Source: Clostridiaceae bacterium OM02-2AC (GTDB lineage Bacteria; Bacillota_I; Bacilli_A; Erysipelotrichales; Erysipelotrichaceae). From it: 64,000 nucleotides of DNA. Below the pieces are notes generated by a model that saw only the letters and a program-made list of their open reading frames with translations, had not been told where the DNA came from and did not search any database. Numbering within the stretch: position 1 is the first letter of the stretch; each line of letters starts with the position of its first letter. The position numbers were made by a program, and so were the translations under genes. Positions 7,662 through 16,129 of the stretch are shown here, in pieces. The stretch covers positions 186,436 through 250,435 of the forward strand of contig QULU01000001.1 in assembly GCA_003481775.1 (NCBI GenBank), given 5' to 3'.

Positions 7662-8869
7662 TAAAAAATATCCTCATCAAGCTTCGCTTTCGGATATACA
7701 TCCACATGTTCCGTCTTCTCTATGCATTCCTGCAGCAAAGCCTCGTAATCAAAGCGTGCCTCCAGCCGCTGTGAGCGCTGAATCGTCGGTTTGGTTACCG
7801 GGTTTTTCGGCGTAAATATCGTACAGCAGTCCTCAAAGGGCTGTATGGAGATATCATAGGTGTCAATCGCACGGGAAACATTGATGATTTCCACCTTGTC
7901 CATGCAGGCAACCGGACGAATGACAGGCATCGTCGTAACACAGTTGATGGTCTGCATACTTTCCAGTGTCTGGCTCGCTACCTGCCCAATGCTTTCACCA
8001 TTGACAATGGCAAGACAGTGCTGCTGCTCGCAAAGACGCTGTGCGATGCGATACATCATACGGCGCATGATGGTGATGGCATAGCTTTCATCGCAGTTTT
8101 TATAGATAGCAAGCTGTAAGTCTGTGAAGGGCACCACATGAACACGAATATGTCCCTGGTACGGGGCAAGCTGACGGGCAAGCTCCAGTACCTTGTCCTG
8201 TGCTGCCTGACTGGTATATGGCGGTGAAGCATAATGAACACATTCAATAGCGACACCGCGCTTCATGGTCAGATAGGATGCGACCGGTGAATCAATCCCT
8301 CCGGACAGCATGACCAGCGCCTTACCGCCAACACCAACCGGATAACCGCCTGCCCCAGCAATTCTGCCGGTCATAATATAGGTATCCTCCTGATGCACTT
8401 CGATCTGGATGCGCAACTGCGGCTCCCGCACATTTACCTTCAGATCAGTATTGCGCAGAATTTCTCCGGCAACGGCCCGATTGATTTCATCGGAAATCAT
8501 CGGAAACAGCTTGTGACTTCTGCGTGCTTCAATTTTAAAGGTCTGGGCATCGCTTTCCTTCGCCACCTGCAGCGCCGTTTGCTTCATCGCTTCGATATCG
8601 GAATCCACACGGATCGCAAAGGAAAAGGAGGAAATACCGAATACCTTTTGCAGATGCTCACTGACCATATGCGGATCTTCTCCGTTCAGCATGATGTACA
8701 GTCTGTCATGCGTACGCTCATAGCTCAGCCTGTCATAATCCCGAAGCGCATTTTTCACATTTGTTAAAAGACGCTTGATAAAATCCTTTTTATTTTTCCC
8801 CTTCGTAGACAGCTCTCCAAAGCGGACAAGAATATGGTTATATACAATGTTATTTTGTTCGATAGTCAT
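7661..8869 (-). CDS. thiI: tRNA 4-thiouridine synthetase ThiI
   Basis: A 402-residue enzyme that adenylates and thiolates U8 of tRNAs and can also supply sulfur for thiazole synthesis. An N-terminal ferredoxin-like/THUMP region (about 1-165) precedes a PP-loop ATPase domain with SGGIDSPVASY near residue 185. As in Bacillus, the C-terminal rhodanese domain of the E. coli enzyme is absent. It overlaps the upstream cysteine desulfurase gene by 20 bases, indicating translational coupling with its sulfur donor. Confidence 0.96.
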   Translation of the reverse strand: MTIEQNNIVYNHILVRFGELSTKGKNKKDFIKRLLTNVKNALRDYDRLSYERTHDRLYIMLNGEDPHMVSEHLQKVFGISSFSFAIRVDSDIEAMKQTALQVAKESDAQTFKIEARRSHKLFPMISDEINRAVAGEILRNTDLKVNVREPQLRIQIEVHQEDTYIMTGRIAGAGGYPVGVGGKALVMLSGGIDSPVASYLTMKRGVAIECVHYASPPYTSQAAQDKVLELARQLAPYQGHIRVHVVPFTDLQLAIYKNCDESYAITIMRRMMYRIAQRLCEQQHCLAIVNGESIGQVASQTLESMQTINCVTTMPVIRPVACMDKVEIINVSRAIDTYDISIQPFEDCCTIFTPKNPVTKPTIQRSQRLEARFDYEALLQECIEKTEHVDVYPKAKLDEDIF

Positions 8870-9980
8870 GATTGATCTCCTTTAAAGCCTGTAAAAAGGC
8901 ATCGACTTCCTCTTCGGTTGTCAGATGCGACAGGGATATGCGAATTGCATGTGTCGAGCGTTGTTCCCCTAACCCCATAGCCAGAAGAACTGCGGAAACC
9001 GCCTTGCTGTGGGAGGAACAGGTACTCTGGGCAGAGACGGCAAACCCCTTTGCATTCAGCGCATTGAGCATAATTTCACTGCCGATGCGCAAATTGGATA
9101 TATTGAGAATAAACGGGCTGGCGTCCTCTGGGGAATTGATAACAATGTCCTCCATTGCGGACAGCGTTTTACGAAGGTAGCTGTTCAGCTTTTGTACATG
9201 GGCATAGGCATCCCTGCGTTGTTCCAGAGCAAGGCGCAATGTTTTCGCAAACACAATATTTGTCGGCGCATTGCTGGTACCGGCGCGCAGTCCGTTTTCC
9301 TGCTGACCACCGCTAATGAGCGGAACCAGCTCTACATTTCTTTTTTTATATAGGATAGCACTGCCCTTCAATCCGTAAATTTTATGTGCAGAAAAGGTTG
9401 CCAGATCGACATAGGAAAGATCGACCTCCAGCTTTCCCAACGCCTGTACACCATCCATGTGAAAGAGTGCTCTGGAATTGGCATGTACGTACTGGGCACA
9501 TTCACGAATTGCATTCACTGCTCCTGTTTCATTGTTTACCATCATCATGGATACCAGAACCGTATCCTTGCGCAGTGCACTTCGCAAGGTCTCCACATCC
9601 ACGGTTCCCTTCGCATTCACAGGAAGATAGGTTACCTCATATCCGAATACCTCTTTCAGCTGTTCCATGGCATTGTGAATGCTGGAATGCTCAACACAGG
9701 TGGTAATCAGATGCTTACCGCGATTGGCATACTTCCATGCCACCCCCTTAACCGCTGCGTTATTGGATTCGCTTGCACAGGAGGTAAACAGAATCTCATC
9801 CTTATAAACATGCAAAAGCTGTGCAATCTGTGCACGGCTTTGTTCCATCAATTTACCGGTTTCTCTTCCCTGCTCATGCAGAGAATCACTGTTTCCAAAA
9901 TGTTTCTCCAAAAGTCTGGTATAGGTTTTCAGAATTTCCGGGCGAATCGGTGTGGTGGAGGCATAATCTAGATAAATCAT
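8850..9980 (-). CDS. Cysteine desulfurase (NifS/IscS family, ThiI partner)
   Basis: A 376-residue PLP enzyme that releases sulfur from cysteine as a persulfide. The family start IYLDYASTTP, the PLP lysine in FSAHKIYGLKG (near 200) and the active-site cysteine in STCSS (near 320) are all visible. Its gene overlaps thiI and follows ezrA by one base, as for the dedicated NifZ-type desulfurase of Bacillus, so tRNA thiolation is the likely main role rather than general Fe-S assembly. No scaffold genes (sufU/iscU) are nearby. Confidence 0.93.
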   Translation of the reverse strand: MIYLDYASTTPIRPEILKTYTRLLEKHFGNSDSLHEQGRETGKLMEQSRAQIAQLLHVYKDEILFTSCASESNNAAVKGVAWKYANRGKHLITTCVEHSSIHNAMEQLKEVFGYEVTYLPVNAKGTVDVETLRSALRKDTVLVSMMMVNNETGAVNAIRECAQYVHANSRALFHMDGVQALGKLEVDLSYVDLATFSAHKIYGLKGSAILYKKRNVELVPLISGGQQENGLRAGTSNAPTNIVFAKTLRLALEQRRDAYAHVQKLNSYLRKTLSAMEDIVINSPEDASPFILNISNLRIGSEIMLNALNAKGFAVSAQSTCSSHSKAVSAVLLAMGLGEQRSTHAIRISLSHLTTEEEVDAFLQALKEINHDYRTK

Positions 9981-9981
9981 G

Positions 9982-11736
9982 CTACTCCCCCGTATTCAGG
10001 ATACTTGGATCCTTCTTGTTGATCAGTTTTTCATATGCTCCCGGATGCATTTTCTCAATACACTGGATACCGATTTTCAAGGCCTTGGTATACTGTCCAT
10101 TACGAAAGCACAGCTCTGCTCTTGTCAGCTCACTGTCGATATCCGGAAAGGAGGAGCGATACCGGTTTCCAAACACGATGGTATTTTCCACCATGATTGC
10201 CATCCCCACCAGGTTATTCACACTGTTATATAAGGTATAAATATAATCAATCGCACTGCGCAGTTCGGCATTCAGTCGCTTGACATCCAGTGGCGAATTA
10301 TCCAGAATCACCTGGATATCCTTGATCATGATTTCCCCCTTGTGCAAATCATCCTCATATTTCTGTGAAACACTTGGCAGTCGGTGCTTGGACATTTTTA
10401 CACGTATTTCGTTGACGATCAGCTGCAGCTTGATCAGCTGTTTCTTTGCCCGCTCCTCATCGCTACATGCATTGTCCAGCTTCTGCTTCATTTCACCAAC
10501 CTCATTGGTGAAGGCAGCCGCACTCTGCTCCAGCTCCTTATATGCTATCAGTATTGTGGAGTAAGGAACCTTGTTCTGGGCGATGACCGCTTCCAGCTTG
10601 CGCTGCATGTCATTTAATACGGATAGGCGATCATGCACCTCCAGCAGTCGCTGCGTCCAGTTTTCAAATCCAAACCGTTCATATACGCGATTATACAGCT
10701 CCTCGATTGCTTCCACATCCAGATTGATGCTGCGAATTGTATCAAAGAGGATATCGACATTGTCACTGACCTCATCAAAGGCACCTTCTTCCCTGCTCAG
10801 CTGCTCAGCAAGCTGGGAGATGCGTTTTTCACAATCGTTCAGATCCTCATGAACATCCTTCGGATTTCCATTGCGAAGCTTGTTCAAATCATTTTTCAGC
10901 ATATCGCTGATGATATCCAGATTCTTGCGAACCTCCAGATGCTCGGTATACACACCCTTGTTTTTCGCCTGTGCATACTGATAGCCGACTTCATCAATGG
11001 CACGTGGAAGAACCCCTCTTGCACGCTCATACATAGAAGGCAGAACATCCACCAGCTCCTTTAAATGAGCGACGGATTCCCGTATTTCCTTCTGCTGATC
11101 GGCTGCCTTGTTGAATTCAGATGCAAACATCCATTCCTCAAAGGCCGAAAACATCTTTTCTATACCTGCAATCTCCATTTCCAGATATTCATAGCTCTGG
11201 GAGAAGGACGCACGATTCTCATTGATATTGCGTTTGATGATACGGAAATCATCCTTCAGCTTATTGATATGTACACGCTGCTCGTTTTCCTGCTCTAAAA
11301 TACTGTCCAGTGCCTGATTGACATCCTTTGCGACACCCTCCAGCTCTGCCATCTGCTCTCTCAGCTTCTCCATGCGGCGCTTTGCAGCCTTGGCTTTATG
11401 AACATAAATCAGATCGTCCGCCTCAGCCAGCGTAACACTGCATTCCTTCAGCTGCTCCTGAATATTGTCAAAATCCGTGCGGCAGCTTTCCACCCGCTGA
11501 CTCATTTCCTCGTTGACCCGTGACAGCGCCACAGCCTTGTTCAATTTAAAAGCAAGTGGAATCCCCTTCAGTGAGTTGTAGCTCAGCTCCAGTTCATCCA
11601 ATTGCTTTCTTGCCTGCTTCTGACGCAGCACCATCATGATGATCGTAAGTATGACGATGGCGACCAGCGCAATCACTATATAGATCAAAACATCAAGGGA
11701 AACAACATTTTTGACATTGTTGATAAAATTCTCCAT
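9982..11736 (-). CDS. ezrA: Septation ring formation regulator EzrA
   Basis: A 584-residue protein with one N-terminal transmembrane helix (about residues 12-36, rich in Val and Ile) followed by an almost entirely coiled-coil cytoplasmic body with long heptad stretches, the layout and length of EzrA. The family binds FtsZ and PBPs and limits Z-ring formation to midcell. The start is the ATG at 11736, preceded by AGAGGTG; the reading frame upstream of it lacks a ribosome binding site. It lies one base upstream of the cysteine desulfurase gene and is the first gene of the ezrA-desulfurase-thiI unit. Confidence 0.92.
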   Translation of the reverse strand: MENFINNVKNVVSLDVLIYIVIALVAIVILTIIMMVLRQKQARKQLDELELSYNSLKGIPLAFKLNKAVALSRVNEEMSQRVESCRTDFDNIQEQLKECSVTLAEADDLIYVHKAKAAKRRMEKLREQMAELEGVAKDVNQALDSILEQENEQRVHINKLKDDFRIIKRNINENRASFSQSYEYLEMEIAGIEKMFSAFEEWMFASEFNKAADQQKEIRESVAHLKELVDVLPSMYERARGVLPRAIDEVGYQYAQAKNKGVYTEHLEVRKNLDIISDMLKNDLNKLRNGNPKDVHEDLNDCEKRISQLAEQLSREEGAFDEVSDNVDILFDTIRSINLDVEAIEELYNRVYERFGFENWTQRLLEVHDRLSVLNDMQRKLEAVIAQNKVPYSTILIAYKELEQSAAAFTNEVGEMKQKLDNACSDEERAKKQLIKLQLIVNEIRVKMSKHRLPSVSQKYEDDLHKGEIMIKDIQVILDNSPLDVKRLNAELRSAIDYIYTLYNSVNNLVGMAIMVENTIVFGNRYRSSFPDIDSELTRAELCFRNGQYTKALKIGIQCIEKMHPGAYEKLINKKDPSILNTGE

Positions 11737-11763
11737 ACAGACACCTCTTCCATTTGAATTCAC

Positions 11764-12064
11764 TAGCTATATTGTATCATAATTTATATAATTAAGAAAT
11801 CAGAAATTATGCTTATTCTGCAAGAAATGATGTGCTTCTTATTTTTCTTTCACAGATTGTCGCGTCACACATTTATCACTTCGGCATGGAAAGGACAGCT
11901 TTTATAGATGAACACTGCACGTCCCTGAATTCTTCGCACGTTTTCTAGGCGCAAAATCCTGCGGTATTTGCAATATATATAATCAGACGGGATATGAACA
12001 GAGCTTCCTTCAACGCGATTTCGCAACCAATCTGTAAGAAATGCCTTATAAAAATAAATTCTGT
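11764..12064. other. Intergenic region between divergent ezrA and rpsD
   Basis: About 300 bases with no recognised gene. A 68-codon minus-strand reading frame exists here but starts inside the rpsD promoter and has no ribosome binding site or recognisable product, so I do not call it. Confidence 0.5.
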
Positions 12065-12093
12065 TTGACATCCATTCCCCGTTCTGTTATAGT
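12065..12093 (+). promoter_or_regulatory. Strong sigmaA promoter of rpsD
   Basis: TTGACA (12065-12070), a 17-base spacer and TATAGT (12088-12093): a near-perfect vegetative promoter, placing the transcript start near 12100 and giving a leader of about 170 bases before rpsD. Confidence 0.9.
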
Positions 12094-12099
12094 AAAGTG

Positions 12100-12273
12100 G
12101 CGTAAAATGGATAGCAGAATGCAAATGCTTTACATATAGCGTTCATGACGCAGATTCCTGCGGGGTATTGTGTAACTTACTGCTGAGCGAAGATACCGTG
12201 AGTATGAACACCATGTAAAAATGATTTGTACCTGTTATTGTTTTATAGCCATAAAACAATAAGGAGGATTTTC
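12100..12273 (+). promoter_or_regulatory. Structured rpsD leader, probable S4 autoregulatory RNA
   Basis: The leader folds by eye into a closed multi-branch element: TTTACAT (12129-12135) pairs with ATGTAAA (12213-12219), GTTCAT (12141-12146) with ATGAAC (12204-12209), and inside them lie a CGCAG-ATTC-CTGCG hairpin (12149-12162) and a GGTAT/ATACC helix (12164-12197). A separate ten-pair hairpin (12237-12260) ends directly before the ribosome binding site AAGGAGG. In Bacillus, rpsD is repressed by its own product S4 through leader RNA; this element is likely the counterpart, although I could not align it to the 16S S4 site. Confidence 0.65.
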
Positions 12274-12876
12274 ATGTCAAGAATCAATGGACCGGTTTGG
12301 AAAACATCCCGCCGTCTTGGTTTCTCTATTCTGGAAACCGGAGAAGAGCTTCAGAAACGTGCTTATGCACCAGGTCAGCACGGACCTACGAAACGTGTAA
12401 AATTAACAAACTACGGACAGCAGCTGCGTGAAAAGCAGAAAATCCGTTACATGTATGGATTGAACGAGCGTCAGTTCTACAACACTTTCATCAAAGCGAG
12501 CAAGATGAAGGGTGTAACGGGTGACAACTTCCTGGGTCTGCTGGAATCCCGTCTGGATAACCTTGTTTACCGTATGGGCTTTGCCCGCACTCGCCGTGCT
12601 GCTCGTCAGCTGGTTAACCACGGACACGTACTGGTAAACGGTAAGAAAGTGGATATCCCTAGCTTTATCGCAAAGCCTGGTATGGTTGTGGAAATCAAGG
12701 AGAAATCCAGAGATATGAAGGCAATCAACGAAGCGCTGGAAGCAACACTGAATACCGTAGCATTTATCGATGTTGATAAAGATGCGAAGAAGGGTACCTA
12801 CCTTCGTCTGCCAGAGCGCAGTGAGCTGAATTCTGAGTTCAATGAGCTGCTGGTAGTAGAATTCTACAACAGATAA
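12274..12876 (+). CDS. rpsD: 30S ribosomal protein S4
   Basis: A 200-residue primary 16S rRNA-binding protein that nucleates 30S assembly. The S4 RNA-binding domain is seen at about residues 90-155 with the conserved block RLDNLVYRMGFARTRRAARQLVNHGHVLVNG (quoted in part: RLDNLVYRMGFA). The N-terminal region lacks the zinc-type cysteines, so it is the C-minus form. The ATG at 12274 is set by AAGGAGG; the frame upstream of it is part of the leader. It is monocistronic, with a strong promoter in front and two terminators behind. Confidence 0.98.
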   Translation: MSRINGPVWKTSRRLGFSILETGEELQKRAYAPGQHGPTKRVKLTNYGQQLREKQKIRYMYGLNERQFYNTFIKASKMKGVTGDNFLGLLESRLDNLVYRMGFARTRRAARQLVNHGHVLVNGKKVDIPSFIAKPGMVVEIKEKSRDMKAINEALEATLNTVAFIDVDKDAKKGTYLRLPERSELNSEFNELLVVEFYNR

Positions 12877-12880
12877 TGTT

Positions 12881-12907
12881 AAAAAATCCGGATATCCGGA
12901 TTTTTTT
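12881..12907. terminator. Bidirectional terminator after rpsD
   Basis: AAAATCCGGAT and ATCCGGATTTT form a perfect palindromic stem with T-runs on both strands, serving rpsD and the converging ssb gene. Confidence 0.85.
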
Positions 12908-12935
12908 ATAATATTGCCATGACAGCCAATGCAGT

Positions 12936-12967
12936 GAAGAGGGAGCGGTTCCCTCTTCGCTTTTTTT
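12936..12967 (+). terminator. Second plus-strand terminator after rpsD
   Basis: GAAGAGGGA-GCGG-TTCCCTCTTC followed by GC and seven T residues. The T-run overlaps the ssb stop codon on the other strand. Confidence 0.75.
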
Positions 12968-13286
12968 AACGCTCCTTTTTGATAAAGGAAACGTGCTCCG
13001 CAATCAGATCATAGCTGCGATGCAGCTTGCCATCCTGCCCTTCAAAGGTATGTGACTGCATGCGTCCCTTTACAGACACATGATCCCCGATCTGTGCTGC
13101 TGCCATCGCCGTTTCCGCAATGCCCTTCCAGAGCATGATATTCAGACTGTCATATTCATAAACACCCTCGCTGTTCGCAAAGGGGCGCTGAACACGAATC
13201 ATCATTGTCGCAAAACGATTACCGGCAGCGGATGTACGGATTTCTGACAGTTCCGTCAGTTCACCTACAAAAGCTATCACGTTCAT
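12966..13286 (-). CDS. Short single-stranded DNA-binding protein (SSB paralog)
   Basis: A 106-residue OB-fold protein: MNVIAFVGELTELSEIR, a core ending in HVSVKGRMQSHTFEGQDGK and RSYDLIAEHVSFI match the SSB fold. It ends right after the OB domain, so the flexible tail and the acidic C-terminal tip that recruits partner proteins in housekeeping SSB are absent. The gene stands alone rather than between rpsF and rpsR. It is therefore probably an accessory SSB, like the short YwpH/SsbB paralog of Bacillus that acts in competence; this role is inferred. Confidence 0.85.
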   Translation of the reverse strand: MNVIAFVGELTELSEIRTSAAGNRFATMMIRVQRPFANSEGVYEYDSLNIMLWKGIAETAMAAAQIGDHVSVKGRMQSHTFEGQDGKLHRSYDLIAEHVSFIKKER

Positions 13287-13423
13287 ATGTATACCATCCT
13301 TTCTTTATTTCCAAATAGTTTTCCTCACCGCATGGACATCCCTCCCAAGGTCTCCTATATTATCGCTGGTTCCCTGTATTTTCGCAAACTGCATTATTTG
13401 TACAGCATATAATGGTATTGCAT

Positions 13424-13470
13424 TAAAAAAAGCGGTGAAGGCTCCTGTGAGAGCGTATTCATCGCTTTTT
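13424..13470 (-). terminator. Terminator of the M16 peptidase pair
   Basis: AAAAAGCGATGAA pairs with TTCACCGCTTTTT (one G-U) with an inner GCTC/GAGC helix and ends in a T-run on the minus strand. Confidence 0.75.
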
Positions 13471-13489
13471 CTGACAAATAAGGTAATTT

Positions 13490-14773
13490 TTACGAGCAGT
13501 TTTCCGGCAGCAGCTCTACCAGTGTATGCAAAGCATTTCCAAGGGCAGCACAGACCTGTTGAATATCCTCCAGTGTAATTTCATAAAGCACATCCAGCAG
13601 CTGAAAGAAATCCGCCTGATCAAAATAGCTGCGAACATAGGTGATCGCAATGTCATCAAAGCTGTTCAGAGAGCGTACAGACTGTCCAAAGTAACGATTT
13701 TTCAGCTGATCCAAAAGCTCCTGTGTTATATCGGCACTGCTGATACGGGCAAGCACCGCTTTGACAACCGCAAGAAACGCTTCCTTCTTCGTCGTTTCCG
13801 CATAAAACATCACCATGCCATAATCCTTTCCTAAGTCGACCTCACTGCCGACATAGTCGTTGATGATCCCCTCATCCAGCCATTGCTGAAAATCCGGATT
13901 CAGTGAGCTGAACACAGCATCCAGCATGATTTTAATACACCACTCCGCCTTGGTGCGGGCATAGACATCCTCAATTCCCTCCAGCTTGCAGGCGTATGAC
14001 AGCTTTGGTACGCTGACATCCATTGTAAAGGAAAAGCTTTCCCTCGCAGGCTCTTTTGGTTCTGTATACGCCAGACGCTTGACACTGGCAATCGGTGCAA
14101 ATGTCTTTTTCTTCTGATTTTCCTTAATCAGTGCAAGCAGCTCCTCTGGATCCTCCTTACTGACACCGACCAGAATCATAGATGCCGGATGATAATTCAG
14201 TGCATAGCAATCCTGCAGCTGCTGCAGCGTGATACTGCTCACGCTTTCATCATCGCCGCCGATATCATAGCGAAGCGGATGCTGCTGATACAGAGAGGAG
14301 AAGGTTTCCATAAGCAGTCGGGAATCACTCATCTCCTTATACATATGCAGCTCCTGTATGATGATTCCCTTTTCCTTTTCCACGGATTCTTCACTGATAT
14401 CCAGCTCCTGTACAAAATCCAGAAGCAGATTCAGCGGTTCCTTTACATCGGATGTTGTTGAAAAGTAATATGCTGTTTCTGTATAGGAGGTAAAGGCATT
14501 CACGCTGGCACCCATGCGGGAAAACAGCTCCATGACATCGCTGTCCCCCATTTCAAACATCTTATGCTCCAGAAAATGAGCAATACCTGCAGGGAAATGC
14601 AGTTCCCTTCCATGCGCATCCACCTGCTTCATATCCATAGCGCCCAGCGGTGTCGCCATCATGAACAGCGATTTTTCATAATCCGGCTTCTGCCAGAGAA
14701 CAACATGCAGGCCGTTTTCCAGAGTTTCCTCTACATAGCTTTCCCCATAACGCTTATTCGTGATTGTTTTCAT
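13490..14773 (-). CDS. M16-family zinc metalloprotease (YmfH-like, active subunit type)
   Basis: A 427-residue pitrilysin/M16 peptidase. The inverted zinc motif HxxEH is present as HFLEH near residue 68, with the downstream conserved segment MGASVNAFTSYTETAYYF. The second half-domain is typical of the fold. I take the ATG at 14773, since the upstream ATG at 14779 abuts the AAGGAGG ribosome binding site. It overlaps by 20 bases the upstream gene, which is a paralog without the zinc motif, suggesting an active/inactive heterodimer as proposed for YmfH/YmfF. In Bacillus the pair lies in the same neighbourhood upstream of rodZ-pgsA. Substrate unknown. Confidence 0.9.
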   Translation of the reverse strand: MKTITNKRYGESYVEETLENGLHVVLWQKPDYEKSLFMMATPLGAMDMKQVDAHGRELHFPAGIAHFLEHKMFEMGDSDVMELFSRMGASVNAFTSYTETAYYFSTTSDVKEPLNLLLDFVQELDISEESVEKEKGIIIQELHMYKEMSDSRLLMETFSSLYQQHPLRYDIGGDDESVSSITLQQLQDCYALNYHPASMILVGVSKEDPEELLALIKENQKKKTFAPIASVKRLAYTEPKEPARESFSFTMDVSVPKLSYACKLEGIEDVYARTKAEWCIKIMLDAVFSSLNPDFQQWLDEGIINDYVGSEVDLGKDYGMVMFYAETTKKEAFLAVVKAVLARISSADITQELLDQLKNRYFGQSVRSLNSFDDIAITYVRSYFDQADFFQLLDVLYEITLEDIQQVCAALGNALHTLVELLPENCS

Positions 14774-16010
14774 CCGCATCCTCCTTTGTCAAAACAAATG
14801 TCATCTTCAGTTCACATGCCTGCATCGCCCGAAGAATATCCTCGTGCTTTACAGCCTGAATGCGCTCAATGATATCCTCAGTGCTCCACTGACGATCCAG
14901 CAACACATTTTGATACTGCAGTGCAATCAGAGAATTCATAGAATCCTTGCTGGCCTTTAAGGAATTGACAATCATCTGTTTGGATACCTCCAGCAGATCC
15001 GAAGCAAAATCGCCCTCACAAATACGCTGAAACTGCTTGCGAATCAATGAAATTGTCTTATCGATATGCTCCTTCTCCACACCGGTGGTGACTCCCAGCG
15101 CTGCATCATAGGAAATCAGATTGGAGTAAATGGAATAGCACAGACTGTTTTTCTCACGCACCTCCTGAAACAGCAGCGAGGTGGAGTATTGACCAAACAT
15201 CGCATTTGCAACGCGCAGTGCATAATAATCCGGATCATTGATTGCTGTATTCGTAAACCAGACCATCATAATGCTGCTCTGCGTAATGTTTCGGTATTCT
15301 GTTTTCCTTTCATCGTGCAGCTGATTCTGTACCTTATAAAAGGTTTTTATTTCCTGCTTACGTGCTCCAAAGGGCAGGTACGCTTTAACGAGCTGCTCCA
15401 TCTGTGCATCATCAAACGCGCCACAAATCAGAATGTCGATCACATCCTCCTCCAGCATCCGTCGGTATGCGCTTTGCACATCCTCCAGCGTGAGCTGCAT
15501 CAGTGTTTTCACATCGCCAAGCGCGGATATTCCCAGATAATCCCCTTCTCCGGCAAGCTTCAGTCCCTGTGTGATGGCATATTGTGCGGGATCATCCTCC
15601 ATACGCTCGATTTTCGCCCTTAATATACTGCGGGATTCCTCCAGCACATGCTCCTGCAGCAGCGGCTGAAATAAAACCTCCCGCAGAAAGGAAAACAGAG
15701 CTTCCAAGAGCTGCTGCTTTCCCTGCACATAGCGGGGATTGATAATCTTACTGCGAAGCTCCACAATCTGTGCACTGCCATAGCCGGCTGTTTGCGCATT
15801 GAGCGTTGCCCCATACAGCAAATCAAGGTAATCACTCATCTTTTTCTTTGTATCATACGTTTTACATCGATCACACAGCATCAGCGCAAGCAGCGAGCGC
15901 GACGCCGCCAGTTTAGGCTCCAGCTCACTGCGGAAACGAATGCTGACCCCGATATCCTTAAATTTTTCGGTTTTCATAAAATGGAGCTGTACTCCGTTTG
16001 TTATCTGCAT
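14754..16010 (-). CDS. M16-family peptidase-like protein (YmfF-like, zinc motif absent)
   Basis: A 418-residue member of the M16 family by overall pattern (YGATLNAQTAGYG in the N-terminal half and the glycine-rich KNSLCYSIYSNLISY segment in the C-terminal half, the usual place of the RY-type motif). The HxxEH position is replaced by SLLALMLCDRC, so it should not be catalytic on its own. Start at the ATG at 16010 with GGAGG nine bases before. It precedes and overlaps the active paralog and is probably its structural partner. Confidence 0.88.
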   Translation of the reverse strand: MQITNGVQLHFMKTEKFKDIGVSIRFRSELEPKLAASRSLLALMLCDRCKTYDTKKKMSDYLDLLYGATLNAQTAGYGSAQIVELRSKIINPRYVQGKQQLLEALFSFLREVLFQPLLQEHVLEESRSILRAKIERMEDDPAQYAITQGLKLAGEGDYLGISALGDVKTLMQLTLEDVQSAYRRMLEEDVIDILICGAFDDAQMEQLVKAYLPFGARKQEIKTFYKVQNQLHDERKTEYRNITQSSIMMVWFTNTAINDPDYYALRVANAMFGQYSTSLLFQEVREKNSLCYSIYSNLISYDAALGVTTGVEKEHIDKTISLIRKQFQRICEGDFASDLLEVSKQMIVNSLKASKDSMNSLIALQYQNVLLDRQWSTEDIIERIQAVKHEDILRAMQACELKMTFVLTKEDADENNHE

Positions 16011-16100
16011 AATCATACCTCCAGTAGTAGTATGCGCATATTTCATTCAATTACCATGCCTATATGCATCATGGTTCTAATTGTACCACATCCAGCGGCG

Positions 16101-16129
16101 AAAAAAAACTGATCGACTTGATCAGTTTT
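16101..16129 (-). terminator. Terminator of the nucleoside transporter operon
   Basis: AAAACTGATC-AAGTC-GATCAGTTTT on the minus strand followed by T residues; the stem starts at the stop codon of the last permease gene. Confidence 0.85.

Noticed and set aside
11865..12071. 68-codon minus-strand reading frame upstream of rpsD
   Set aside because: It begins within the strong rpsD promoter, has no ribosome binding site and no recognisable product.
16020..16034. CATACTA on the minus strand before the YmfF-like gene, possible sigmaG -10
   Set aside because: No matching -35 at 17-18 bases and it would start inside the ribosome binding site.
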